A stretch of DNA of 64,000 nt from Charina bottae (lineage: Eukaryota; Chordata; Lepidosauria; Squamata; Charinaidae). The notes under the pieces were generated by a model, which worked only from the letters and a program-made list of their open reading frames with translations, was not told where the DNA came from and ran no database searches. The position numbers were made by a program, and so were the translations under genes. The first letter of the stretch is position 1. The number at the start of each line of letters is the position of its first letter. The stretch covers positions 372,001 to 436,000 of the forward strand of contig JALMGJ010000016.1 in assembly GCA_023362775.1 (NCBI GenBank), in the 5' to 3' direction. Positions 54,904-64,000 of the stretch are shown here, in pieces.

Positions 54904-56157
54904 TTATAGGAGATTAGGTGGGGTTTTTTGTTGTGTTGAAATGTTAACGAGTGGCTGATGAGCGTGATTAGCATGTTCATTGTGAGAAGTATTCCCATGT
55001 CCTGGTGGTTGGACTGAGTTTGTTGACCTTTTGCAGGCTGTGTTTTTCAGGACTGGTAGCCAGGTTTTGCTAATTTTTAAACTTTCTTCTTTTTTATTGT
55101 AACTGTGCTGGTTTTTGTGAATTTCAATGGCTTCTCTGTATAATCTGGTGTAGTGGCTTTTGGTGTTGTCCAGTATTTCTGTGTTTTCAAATAGGATTTT
55201 GTGTCCCGTTTGCTTGAGAGCATGTTCAGCTACTGAAGATTTTTCCGGTTGCTGTAGTCTGCAGTGTCTTTCATGTTCTTTTATCCTGGTGTGAATGCTT
55301 CGTTTTGTGGTTCCGATGTATACTTGTCCACAGCTGCATGGTATGCGGTATACTCCTGCAGCGGTGCGGGGGTCCCTTTTGTCTTTTGCTGATTTTAGCA
55401 TTTGTTGTATTTTTCTGGTGGGTCTGAAGACTGTTTGAAAGTTGTGTTTTTCCATCAGTTTTCCCATGCGGTCAGTGACTCCTTTGATGTAGGGCAGGAA
55501 TACTTTGTTTGTGTGGGGCTGTTTTTCTTCAGTTGGATGTTGTTTTCTTGGTTTGATGGCTCTTTTTATTTCATTCTTGGAATAGCCATTTGCCTGTAGG
55601 ACCCAATTCAGATGGTTAAGTTCATTGTTGAGAAATTGGGTTTCACAGTTTCGATTAGCACGATCCACCAAGGTTTTGATCATGCCTCTCTTTTGTCGTG
55701 GGTGTTGATTGGAATTTTTGTGTAGATATCGGTCCGTATGGGTGGGTTTTCTGTATACATTGTGTCCTAGTTTGAGGTCCGGATTGCGTATGACCAGCAT
55801 ATCTAAAAATGGAAGTTTGCCATCAGTTTCTTTTTCCATAGTGAATTGTATATTGGGGTGGATGCCGTTTAGGTGGTCCAGAAATTTCTCCAGTTCTTCT
55901 TCAGTATGACTCCAAATTGCGAAGGTGTCATCCACGAACCGGAACCAGACTGTTGGTGTAATGGGTGCCGTTTCCTCCCCGTAGAGGCGTTCAATGTATT
56001 GTCGAAGACTTTCACGGCCGGAGTTCAATGGCTGTTGTGGGTCTTCCGGGCTGTGTGGCCGTGTTCTGGAAGTTGTGGTTCCTAACGTTACTAAGAAGGA
56101 GAGAAACGCCATAGAGACCCTCAATTCGGACCCAGACATCATCACCCCCACAAACAA
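54904..56157 (-). CDS. PLE reverse transcriptase C-terminus and GIY-YIG endonuclease
   Basis: A 417-codon frame. About the first 65 residues are not native: they read antisense through the right arm and then the pLTR copy. From about residue 70 it is PLE protein: FRFVDDTFAIW (72-82) holds the catalytic Asp pair of RT; PFLDMLVIR (116-124); a linker; and the GIY-YIG nuclease with GVYRIPCSCGQVYIG (268-282), R291 and EHERH. It ends NLL at 54904. The RT lacks its N-terminal fingers and palm, so it cannot be a working enzyme, but the nuclease part is uninterrupted. Confidence 0.88.
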   Translation of the reverse strand: MFVGVMMSGSELRVSMAFLSFLVTLGTTTSRTRPHSPEDPQQPLNSGRESLRQYIERLYGEETAPITPTVWFRFVDDTFAIWSHTEEELEKFLDHLNGIHPNIQFTMEKETDGKLPFLDMLVIRNPDLKLGHNVYRKPTHTDRYLHKNSNQHPRQKRGMIKTLVDRANRNCETQFLNNELNHLNWVLQANGYSKNEIKRAIKPRKQHPTEEKQPHTNKVFLPYIKGVTDRMGKLMEKHNFQTVFRPTRKIQQMLKSAKDKRDPRTAAGVYRIPCSCGQVYIGTTKRSIHTRIKEHERHCRLQQPEKSSVAEHALKQTGHKILFENTEILDNTKSHYTRLYREAIEIHKNQHSYNKKEESLKISKTWLPVLKNTACKRSTNSVQPPGHGNTSHNEHANHAHQPLVNISTQQKTPPNLL

Positions 56158-56758
56158 AGTATTCCTGCCCTACATCAAAGGAGTCACTGACCGCATGGGA
56201 AAACTGATGAAAAAACACAACTTTCAAACAGTCTTCAGACCCACCAGAAAAATACAACAAATGCTAAAATCAGCAAAAGACAAAAGGGACCCCCGCACCG
56301 CTGCAGGAGTATACCGCATACCATGCAGCTGTGGACAAGTATACATCGGAACCACAAAACGAAGCATTCACACCAGGATAAAAGAACATGAAAGACACTG
56401 CAGACTACAGCAACCGGAAAAATCTTCAGTAGCTGAACATGCTCTCAGGCAAATGGGACACAAAATCCTATTTGAAAACACAGAAATACTGGACAACTCC
56501 AAAAGCCACTACACCAGATTATACAGAGAAGCCATTGAAATTCACAAACACCAGCACAGTTACAATAAAAAAGAAGAAAGTTTAAAAATTAGCAAAACCT
56601 GGCTACCAGTCCTGAAAAACACAGCCTGCAAAAGGTCAACGAACTCAGTCCAACCACCAGGACATGGGAATACTTCTCACAATGAACATGCTAATCACGC
56701 TCATCAGCCACTCATTAACATTTCAACACAACAAAAAAACCCATCTAATCTCCTATAA
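55994..56758 (+). CDS. PLE fragment: RT N-terminal piece fused to GIY-YIG endonuclease
   Basis: A 254-codon frame. Residues 1-32 read antisense through the pLTR. Residues 33-51 (TKKERNAIETLNSDPDI) match the start of PLE RT, where normally an ADKG motif follows; instead the frame jumps to PTNKVFLPYIKGVTDRMG, so most of RT is deleted in frame. The nuclease motif GVYRIPCSCGQVYIG is at 105-119. The end equals the minus-strand copy. It is transcriptionally opposed to the 54904-56157 frame and overlaps its first codons. Confidence 0.85.
   Translation: MYCRRLSRPEFNGCCGSSGLCGRVLEVVVPNVTKKERNAIETLNSDPDIITPTNKVFLPYIKGVTDRMGKLMKKHNFQTVFRPTRKIQQMLKSAKDKRDPRTAAGVYRIPCSCGQVYIGTTKRSIHTRIKEHERHCRLQQPEKSSVAEHALRQMGHKILFENTEILDNSKSHYTRLYREAIEIHKHQHSYNKKEESLKISKTWLPVLKNTACKRSTNSVQPPGHGNTSHNEHANHAHQPLINISTQQKNPSNLL
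55996..56090 (-). repeat. pLTR-like terminal copy of PLE
   Basis: 95 bases nearly identical to the left terminus of the composite (54709-54800; CTTTCACGGCCGGAGTTCAA, GGGCTGTGTGGCCGTGTTCT), in the same orientation. It gives the minus-sense arm a terminal repeat at both ends. Its 5' limit, AACGTTAGG on the minus strand, falls within the hammerhead motif. Confidence 0.8.
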
Positions 56759-56831
56759 TTTAGCTCTATAAATAGAACATTGCCACTCTACCTGGGCACA
56801 GAGATTTTGCTTCTATCTGTGCTCCTGCCCT

Positions 56832-56867
56832 CTGAAGATGCTGGCCACAGATGCTGGCGAAACGTTA
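56832..56867 (+). ncRNA. Hammerhead-ribozyme-like motif in PLE right arm
   Basis: Same core as at 54794-54830: CTGAAGA, stem II, GAAACGTTA. Together the inverted copies could also pair with each other. Confidence 0.6.
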
Positions 56868-56950
56868 GAAACCACAACTTCCAGAACACGGCCACACAGC
56901 CCGGAAGACCCACAACAGCCACAAAAAATCAGATCTTTCTACTAGCTGTA

Positions 56951-57015
56951 AATAATGGTGGGAATGACAGGGAATGATGTTCAACTCATGATTACTATCA
57001 AAGAAATATTCCAGA

Positions 57016-57018
<3 letters not shown>
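56951..57018. repeat. Left copy of a long target duplication
   Basis: AATAATGGTGGGAATGACAG..AGAAATATTCCAGAAGTT. The partner at 57401-57467 starts and ends with the same phrases but has a telomeric block in the middle. Confidence 0.75.
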
Positions 57019-57085
<67 letters not shown>

Positions 57086-57087
57086 AT
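57018..57087. repeat. (TTAG)n(AAAT)n compound microsatellite
   Basis: About 8 TTAG units followed by about 9 AAAT units. On the minus strand it is the (TTTA)n(CTAA)n tail of the adjacent LINE. Confidence 0.9.
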
Positions 57088-57400
57088 TTATTACAGTCTT
57101 TGACCAGCCTTTACAATAAAAGAAAATAGTTTAATTCAACAATTCATTGTCAGAAAAAAGGAAAACAACAAAATAATAAAACAATATATCTAATTTTGCG
57201 TAATTGTATAGCTTGATAAAAATATTTGGCCACCAGGTGTGTGATTGTAGAATCAGCATCCCTTAAAAAGAAATAAAAATAAAATATATCAGTATGACCC
57301 ACATATTTAGAAATAATTGGGGAGATCACAGCATGTCTTGGTGCATCATAAAAAGGAAACAGTATGAGGACATGGGCAAGAGTTTCTACCTCCGTGAATA
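57088..57400 (-). mobile_element. Non-LTR retrotransposon 3' fragment, clade uncertain
   Basis: The minus strand encodes ETLAHVLILFPFYDAPRHAV, PIISKYVGHTDIFYFYF and DADSTITHLVAKYFYQAIQL, matching the C-terminal order of the LINE at 45.9-46.8 kb. The 3' end GGCTGGTCAAAGACTGTAAT also matches. The first 20 or so codons of the 112-codon frame (57150-57488) are flanking and telomeric DNA. Confidence 0.7.
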
Positions 57401-57467
57401 AATAATGGTGGGAATCACAGGGCCCTAACCCTAACCCTAACCCTAACCCAGAAATATTCCAGAAGTT
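57401..57467. repeat. Right copy of the target duplication, with telomeric block
   Basis: Matches 56951-57018 at both edges; 29 bases of the left copy are replaced here by the telomeric repeat. Confidence 0.7.
57423..57449. repeat. Short interstitial telomeric sequence
   Basis: Four perfect CCCTAA units plus CCC, the vertebrate telomere repeat, with sharp edges. It replaces internal bases of one copy of a target duplication. Confidence 0.9.
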
Positions 57468-58142
57468 TTCTGTGTTCATCAAATCCACTACTGCTTACTA
57501 TCTAATTTCTTTTCTTACTCTTTTCCTTGTATTTTAGCTGGATAATAATGACAGAGTAGCAAATAATAGTCTGGCATCCAATAACTCCTTTGAGCTCACT
57601 CAGGTTAGCTAGTGGTCTGCAGGATGGCTGAAGAGGTCCTGACAGCTGAGATGGAAGAACGCCTGCATGGCCTGCCAAGTGATCAACCATTGTCACTTTT
57701 CTTCCACTTCCCTTCCTACACAATGCCAACTTTGGGAACATGGCTATGGTCATCTCAGAGTGAGTCATTTAAATATGATGGCCTTTTATGAAAAGTGGTA
57801 CTGTTGCAAGACTGCAATGATGTAGCTGTCAACAAAATGCAATTCAGCATTGGGATCTTGCCCTGGTAGAACCTCAGAGCATCTGGACAAGCATGATACA
57901 TTTCAGTGATTAGCTGCTTCAGTGTCTTGCTTTCAGGACTCCTCAGAATGTGACTTCAGAAAGTCATGTGCCCATTCCAATGCTTTGTACTGAGCCATCT
58001 GAGTGAGTCTCCCCCAAATGGAAGTCCAGCAAGTGGGAGTTCATCTAACCTGATCTGCTGCCCATCCTGGTTGGTCTGAATGCTCAATGTACCTAATTGT
58101 AAGACTAGCCTGATAAAAGGGTTTGATGAAATTGGTGGGCAA
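57468..58142. other. Unclassified DNA
   Basis: No feature recognised. Confidence 0.4.
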
Positions 58143-58156
58143 TACCAAGCTGTTTG

Positions 58157-58494
58157 TAAGGGGCGTGGTGGCTCAGTGGGTAAGACACCAGGTTTGTCGA
58201 TCGTAAGATTACAAGTTCGGAGGTTCGAATCCCTAGTCCCGTGTGACCGAGTGAGCTCCTGCACTAGCCCCAGCTCTTACCAACTTAGCAATTCGAAAGC
58301 ATGCAAATGCAAGTAGATTAATAGGTACCACTTCGGTGGGTACGTAACAGTGTTCTGCATGCGCCATGCCAGCCACATGACCATGGAAGCATCTTCAGAC
58401 AATGTTGGCTCTTTGGCTAACAAACGGAGATGAGCACCGGCCCCTAGAGTCAGACACGACTGCACAAATGTGCGGGGGGGACCTTTACCTTTTT
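58157..58494 (+). mobile_element. Sauria SINE
   Basis: A 14-bp duplication, TACCAAGCTGTTTG, flanks it (58143-58156, 58495-58508). Head GGGGCGTGGTGGCTCAGTGG, GGAGGTTCGAATCCC, body AATAGGTACCACTTCGGTGG, BovB-like GAGTCAGACACGACTG, then ATGTGCGGGGGGGACC and an ACCTTTTTT tail. Close to the copy at 31.5 kb. Confidence 0.95.
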
Positions 58495-58508
58495 TACCAA
58501 GCTGTTTG

Positions 58509-58772
58509 CCTATTCCTATGTACTCAGCAAATCAAATGTAGAAATACATAAGTCTCTATTTATTTCCAGACTACAACTAGAAATATTTAAAAACAGTTTG
58601 CAGTGTAGCAAAACAAAAAAAAGGTTATTTACTCTAATTGCAATGTCTAACTGAAATGATATAAAATCTTGCTGAGGGTGACAGTTCACACACCTCCCCC
58701 ACTATTTTTTTTTTAAAATGAGAAATCATGGACATGATCTTAAAGCATCCATCAAATAGACCTCCAGCCCAT
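58509..58772. other. Unclassified DNA
   Basis: No feature recognised. Confidence 0.35.
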
Positions 58773-58837
58773 TTCTCTCTCTGTCTCTGTCTCTGTCTCT
58801 GTCTCTGTCTCTGTCTCTGTCTCTGTCTCTGTCTCTG

Positions 58838-58868
<31 letters not shown>

Positions 58869-58869
58869 G

Positions 58870-58946
<77 letters not shown>
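58773..58946. repeat. Compound microsatellite (CTCTGT)n(CT)n(CA)n
   Basis: About 14 CTCTGT units, then (CT)n, then about 21 CA units (58905-58946), uninterrupted at the joins. Cys/Leu and Arg/Asp repeat frames over it are artefacts. Confidence 0.97.
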
Positions 58947-58948
<2 letters not shown>

Positions 58949-59399
58949 TCATAGAAACTCCAGAATGTAAGAGTTGCAAACTTATTAAAACTCTTATTTG
59001 GGTAATATAGTTAAAAACCTGAAAAATAGGAATTGGGGGAATTGTATCTGATGCTATGAGATGTTTTCATATTAGTTGCATCCTTCAATGAAGTGGGAGA
59101 GAGCCTTGCACATTGCTGGTGGAAGTTTCTATATTCACAAAGATAGAAATAATTTAAGCTTCTAGATATCAGTCAATGAAAACTGAACTGGATAGGAATA
59201 CCAAGTGGAAGTTTCTGAGTTTATAAAAATTCTTCAGGCAGAATGGTTGAAAGCCAGAAAGGAGAGGGAAACTGTGGCTGAAGTTTTGAGCTATTTTTGG
59301 ACTGATTGTACTCTTAAATAGAATGAAAAAAGTGTTGAGGCAATTAAGTTGCTCTGTTATCTGATACAGAATAGAGATGTAAAATGTTGAAGTCATGGA

Positions 59400-59421
59400 G
59401 TGTGTGTGTGTGTGTGTGTGT
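59400..59421. repeat. (TG)n microsatellite
   Basis: About 11 TG units. Confidence 0.9.
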
Positions 59422-61569
59422 AGCTTGGTGAATGCTAAATGTGAAATTATAATTTAGTCAGACCTTAAGTACAATTTGTAATTCAGTTTCTGTGTGGAAA
59501 ATAGAACTATAAGCTGTAGAATTCAAAAAAAAAAAGAAATTCCAGGATGTCTTGATTGGTTTGACAAGTGGGTTAAAATAAACTAAAGACAGGAAAAACC
59601 ATTGACCTGAGCATAAAACAGAGTTAAGGATTCTCTCCTTAGACTCCTCCTCATGATCACATTTCTGGAAACAAAGAATGGAGGAAACATCAGAAGAATA
59701 GGAAGACTTAGTGTATTCTAAAAATCTTGTCTTTAGACATTGTCTATTCAGTCTTAATATCTGAACTATCAAGACTATCAGTAGTAGTAGTTTCTGCTAC
59801 TTCTGGCACTGAGACTTCATTTTATCCTCTAGATAGAGTCCTGATCATGACTGAAGGATGGCCCAGATAGAGGCAAGCTTGCTTTCACATGACAATTCTC
59901 TGTGTACAGCAACTGGTACTGTAGATCAATGTATTTCAGTTATGCATTACTAGTAAATATTTTGGGGAAACTAAAATGTTCTCTTACTGCATTTGTTATT
60001 CTAAATGAACATTTTTAATCAAAGTGTTCTTTTACTCTTTCCAATCATTTTCAATTTTCCCAAATGGTTTGGGCAAAAATAGATTTTTGGGAGGCAAAAA
60101 ATGGGAAGTCCCTATTTTTATCAGTGAATTTTTGCAGACATTTTCCAAGCCTTCACGTTTCTACAACAACAATTGTATTGAACTACAGCTTATTGGAGTG
60201 AACACTTTTATTCAACATTTAATATATTACAACCCAAGTTTAAGGTTTAGCTTGCTGCTGAAAGCTGTTGCAATTGGTATCTCGTAGATTTATGTTCATA
60301 AAGATCTGCAGAGACATTGCATCTCCTGATGTCAGAGGAAGAACTCTAGATTTTCTGTGGCTTTTCTGACCTTTTCTGTCCATTCAATCTGTGTTATCAA
60401 TTCATCTTTTCCCATGCCGTTGACAAGTGGGACTCTATTGCACCAGTTGACTTGTGTCAAGGATTTCCCTTGTGATCTAATCCTCCCTCTGCCCTGCTCA
60501 CTTCTCAATGCTGTCACAGCAGAGAAATGGCTACATGGCAGAGCGGAGCTGATTTCTCAAGGTGAAGGTTGTGAATAGACTAGAAAAATGACTAGAAAAA
60601 GAGGGCTGATAGTTAGAAAAGTCAAGCTATTTGAAGTATACAATGTGCCAAGATGGACCTTTTATTTTTACCCCATACAATTTAAGGTTTCACAGTAAAG
60701 ATAAATAAAATTATGCCAAGACAATGCATTACAGCCTTCAAAATAATATAATAGCTTTTGCAAATCTTGGCAAGTTTAATAGGAATATAAAAGGATTTTT
60801 CTTTTAGCAAGATTAGATTATTTGCTTGCTAGAAATATGCAACATACATCAAATGTTACTGGAAATAGCAAACCTTTTGGGAAAAGTACATTGGTTGTAT
60901 CTGAACTACAATCAAGCAGCATTCAAAGCCAAACAGATTTTGAAGGTAGATGATAACTATCGTCAATCTCAAAAAATAAAAAATGTTTTCTAAAAATACT
61001 TGAATAACCTCAAACTTGAATATTAATTCCATGCAATATAATATTTTTCTTAGGGATGAAGGTTGAATCTTTTTAGTTATTAATATTTAAATTTTGTAAA
61101 GCTTGTGAAATAATGCTCCAAACATTAGATTAGCAACACTATTGATGGTGAAACTAACTAACCACAAACGATTGTGGCTAGTTATATAGATATAGCAGGA
61201 GTAGGCAAATAGCCCATGAGCATCAATATCCCCAGATATCTTCCTTGGTGCCTATCAAGTTCAGAGACCCTCCTGATTTATTATTTATTTTACTTCTCTG
61301 GACTGGTATTTCAGCAAACCAGAACTCTGATTTGGCAGGAGCTATTTGCAGCTCTGGGATAGCACATTCCATAATGTGGGGACTCCCATGTTGAGGAGAC
61401 TTGGCTGCTAGGCTATGCACCCTTCACTTCCCATGCGGATAAGATCCTTTTCAGAATATTCCTTTAACAAAACTAAACAGGAACTTGGTACATGACAAAG
61501 TAAAGCACTAAGTCTCTAGCATCACATTCATCTGCAATACCTTTGAGCTCGTACAAAAGTCCCACTGAG
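59422..61569. other. Unclassified DNA
   Basis: No gene or repeat recognised in 2.1 kb. Confidence 0.45.
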
Positions 61570-62282
61570 AGATAAAAAGGTCCTCTCATTCTGGTAAATC
61601 ATCCATCACAGATTAGAGCCCTACATGGAAAAAGAGATCCCAATGTTCAAGCTGGCTTTAGAAAAGGCTGAGGAACGTGGTACATTATTGCTGATGCATG
61701 CTGGATAATGGAGAAAGCCAAAGAATTCCAAAAAGAAGTCAATATGTGCTTCAATTATTATAGAAAGACCTTTGATTGTGTCAATCACATCAAGCTGTGG
61801 AATATGCTCAGAAGAATGAGAATCCCAGAACATTTCCTTGACTTTCTGAGAAATTTATATACTGGTCATGAAGCCATAGTATGGACAGAATATGGTGAAA
61901 CAGACTGGCTTCAGGTTGGCAAAGGAGTGTGGCAAGGCTGCATACTCTCCCCTTATTTATTCAGCCAGTATTCTGCATATATTTTAAGGGAAGCTGGAAC
62001 GGAAGAAGATGAGTATGGTTTTAAAACTAGAGGAAGAAACATCAATAACTTGTGCTATGCTGATGACACTACCCTGATAGCCGAAAAAACAAAGGACCTG
62101 CAAGCCCTAGTACTAAACGTCAAATAAAAAAATGGGACTTAAATTAAATAAAAAGAAGACCAATCTATTGACAACAGGTCAACCATCCTTAGACTTGGCA
62201 ATGAAGATATCCAAGTGGTATCTGCCTTTTGGGATCAATCTTCAACAGTAAAGGGACAAGCAATCAAGAAATACACCACAGA
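61570..62282 (+). mobile_element. Old RTE/BovB-related LINE fragment
   Basis: AT-rich, diverged RTE sequence beginning with a PNVQAGFRKG-like segment (about 61640) and ending with a decayed VSAFWDQSSTVKGQ-like part. It is clearly more diverged from the BovB copies at 10 and 38-41 kb than they are from each other, so it is an older insertion or another RTE family. Confidence 0.75.
61708..62127 (+). pseudogene. RTE reverse transcriptase fragment
   Basis: A 139-codon frame: MEKAKEFQKEVNMCF, YYRKTFDCVNH (the first catalytic Asp of the FIDYSKAFD motif is replaced), GKGVWQGCILSPYLF and CYADDTTLI (catalytic Asp pair kept). The frame stops at LNVK, with decayed similarity beyond. Loss of the first Asp and truncation make it inactive. 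Confidence 0.88.
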
Positions 62283-62473
62283 CAACTTCCAGGTGGAAAC
62301 ATTGCAAACTAGCATGTCTCTGCGAGACAGCAGGGATGACACAGAGGCAAAGACCAGCAGCTGGGTGATATGCCTGAGCTAACAGAGCTTCTCCGGATAA
62401 GAAGAAGCCATGAGATCACCCACATGAGCTCCAAGGGGACAGCTCCTCACAAGGAAGCCCAGAGAGTCGAGAG

Positions 62474-62676
62474 CAGAGCTTTCCAAACTCTTCATGTTGG
62501 TGACACACTTTTTAGACATGCATCATTTCGCGACACTCTCTTACAGCAGGGCACAAGGCAGGCACTAGGACCTGCGTGGAATCCTGGCAGGACTCGGAGG
62601 CAGCAGCAGCCGCGACACACCCAGACACTGCAGCCGACACACTAACGTGTCCCGACACACAGTTTGGAAAGCTCTG
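62474..62676. mobile_element. hAT MITE (CAGAGCTTTCCAAAC family), copy 3
   Basis: Ends CAGAGCTTTCCAAACT / AGTTTGGAAAGCTCTG, octamers GTCGAGAG / GTCTAGAG (7 of 8), 203 bp. It shares GGCAGGCACTAGGACCTG and CCAGACACTGCAGCCGACAC with copy 1 but lacks its internal duplication. Confidence 0.9.
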
Positions 62677-63056
62677 GTCTAGAGAGACACTGTGGGTGAC
62701 CTGCGAGTAGAGCACTGGGAGCCACGAAAGAAGACACCATGCTTATAGCCTCTCACGAAGTCTGTCTAAAGGACACTGGGTCTGCCCAATCTTTCTAAGG
62801 CAGGTTTAAATGGAGCAAATTTAAAGTGTAAAGAGACCTTCGGAGCAAAAGAGCACCTAAAGCTACCTGGATGAGTTTACCTTTTATCCGGGAAAGACTA
62901 AAGTAAAAACAAAGGAACCAGTTACAAAGATTCAAGAAGAATTTAATGGAAAAAGCTTACTGGGATTTTGGAATGAGAAAGTTAGAAAATGGATTGAAGG
63001 GACAGTTAAATTTGGAATATTGCCTCATTTAAAGTAGTTTTGAATTAAATAAACAG

Positions 63057-63057
<1 letters not shown>

Positions 63058-63106
<49 letters not shown>
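63058..63106. repeat. (CTAT)n microsatellite
   Basis: About 12 units inside the short L1-like element. Confidence 0.95.
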
Positions 63107-63107
<1 letters not shown>

Positions 63108-63800
63108 GTGGAAAATACAAACATTTAAATTTGATAAGAAAGCAGATTGGCTGACTGTTAAACAAAGAGGTAAGTAGAAAAAGAAGGGAAACATGAAGTT
63201 CTGAGAAGATCATGTGATTACAGAAGTATAGAGTGCTGCAAGGGACTAAAGTGTTATGGACATGGGACAAAAAAGCCTCTCTTTTATTTGTCCCTCCCCT
63301 TTTAAAAATTATAAATTTGAAATAAAAAAATGGTTATTACTAAAGGGAGTGAAAGTTATAGAAGGGAGGAGAGGATTGTTGGACCACTTAAGAAGAATAT
63401 ATTTGTTTATGACAGATAGATTTAAAGAAGAGGATACTATTTCATCAACCAGTAATATAATTACATGTGTATAAAATGGAGATACAGTATATTGAAGTAC
63501 CCACAATGGAAGATAAAATAATACTTTTACAGAATACTGAAACTTTTATGGACTTTTTGCTCAAAACGTTAAGAGCTAAAATGATGACTTTTAGACTGGA
63601 CAATTGAAAGAGTGTTGAATAAGTGGACACAGGGATTATGGTTAAGTTTAAGAAGGAGGAGGGATAATAATTTTGATTGTAACTGCTGTAATGAAGGTCG
63701 GAAGTCTTCCCCCCCCCTTTTCATTCTTTATCTGTATTGTTTCCTGCACTTTTTCTTTTTTTCTCTTCTTTTCTATATCTTTTATTTTTTTCTTTTAAGA

Positions 63801-64000
63801 ATTTCACATGTACTTCTGTCTCCAGAAGATTGCCCATCACTGACAAAATCTAGCCAAAGAATGCAATCCTATGTATTCTCATTTGCAAGCAAAAATACCC
63901 AGGTAGGTGGGTACAGTATTGGAACTGAAGGCAAGGAATGGAGAGAAAGTAGCTTACAAATCATTGGTGGATGTCATGGAATACCATTATGGTAAGGGAT
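63801..64000. other. Unclassified DNA at window end
   Basis: No feature recognised. Confidence 0.35.

Larger units (their letters stand above)
54708..56922. mobile_element. Composite Penelope-like element, head to head
   Basis: A perfect 12-bp duplication, AAAAAATCAGAT, flanks the whole 2.2-kb unit (54696-54707, 56923-56934), so it entered as one insertion. Left arm (54708 to about 56090, minus sense): pLTR-like terminus (55996-56090), RT C-terminus, GIY-YIG nuclease and 3' terminus (54708-54830). Right arm (56091-56922, plus sense): an RT N-terminal piece fused, by deletion, to the nuclease part and 3' end. The arms share about 770 bp as inverted repeats (54708-55522 and 56149-56922). Confidence 0.85.
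62283..63800 (+). mobile_element. Short L1-like element
   Basis: The 5' block (ATGTCTCTGCGAGACAGCAG, GATCACCCACATGAGCTCC, CAGCTCCTCACAAGGAAGCC) matches the short L1-like elements at 30.2 kb and, inverted, 32.5 kb. Continuing are GTAAAAACAAAGGAACCAGT, a charged-coding-like region without RT motifs, and the L1-type 3' UTR (TGTAACTGCTGTAATGAAGG, CGGAAGTC, C-run, T-rich tract). A hAT MITE (62474-62676) and a (CTAT)n tract interrupt it. Both ends are approximate; no target duplication was found. Confidence 0.65.

Noticed and set aside
54696..56934. CRISPR-like or phage-like inverted repeats
   Set aside because: The repeats are arms of a eukaryotic Penelope-like element; no spacer array or cas gene exists in the window.

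Overview
This window looks like intergenic or intronic nuclear DNA of a squamate reptile (lizard or snake). No host gene exon is recognisable. Almost everything that can be named is a transposable element. The squamate call rests on the co-occurrence of Sauria-type tRNA SINEs, BovB (RTE-clade) LINEs, several L1 and L2/CR1-type LINEs, Penelope-like elements (PLEs) and many hAT-type DNA transposons in AT-rich DNA. The species cannot be told from the sequence alone.

Layout. 0-10 kb: an end of a hAT-type MITE, a Tc1/mariner-type MITE, a decayed PLE with a GIY-YIG domain, an L2/CR1 piece, a second PLE family (6.4-6.8 kb) and a small hAT MITE. 10-20 kb: a 5'-truncated BovB inserted in an L2/CR1 3' end, a minus-strand Sauria-type SINE, a dead 2.4 kb hAT transposon with transposase remains sitting inside another SINE, and a hAT MITE. 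20.9-24.6 kb: a 5'-truncated L1 broken by a hAT MITE, a Sauria SINE and two L2/CR1 pieces. 25.5-27.2 kb: a large GC-rich hAT-type element with long palindromes and a nested retroinsertion. 30.2-33.4 kb and 35.6-41.8 kb: nested insertions whose outer shells are short L1-like elements bounded by 15- and 18-bp target duplications. The second contains a minus-strand L1, an L1/SINE chimera and a nearly intact 3.2 kb BovB. 42.3-43.5 kb: a solo LTR. 45.9-47.8 kb: a LINE tail, a CpG-rich hAT MITE and a SINE with a promoter-like body. 54.7-56.9 kb: a head-to-head PLE composite with hammerhead-type motifs. 56.95-57.5 kb: a LINE insertion whose long target duplication contains an interstitial telomeric block. 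58-64 kb: a Sauria SINE, a long compound microsatellite, an old RTE copy and another short L1-like element carrying a hAT MITE.

How the parts relate. The Sauria SINE 3' ends share a GTCGGACACGACT-like segment with the 3' ends of the BovB copies, the expected relation between a SINE and the LINE that mobilises it. Target-site duplications read directly from the sequence fix the boundaries and order of most insertions: 8 bp for hAT elements, 9-18 bp for LINEs and SINEs, 12-13 bp for PLEs, 5 bp for the LTR. The only long coding capacity is transposon-derived: BovB (586 and 418 codons separated by one stop, plus a 372-codon copy) and PLE (417 and 254 codons). Unclassified stretches are noted as such.
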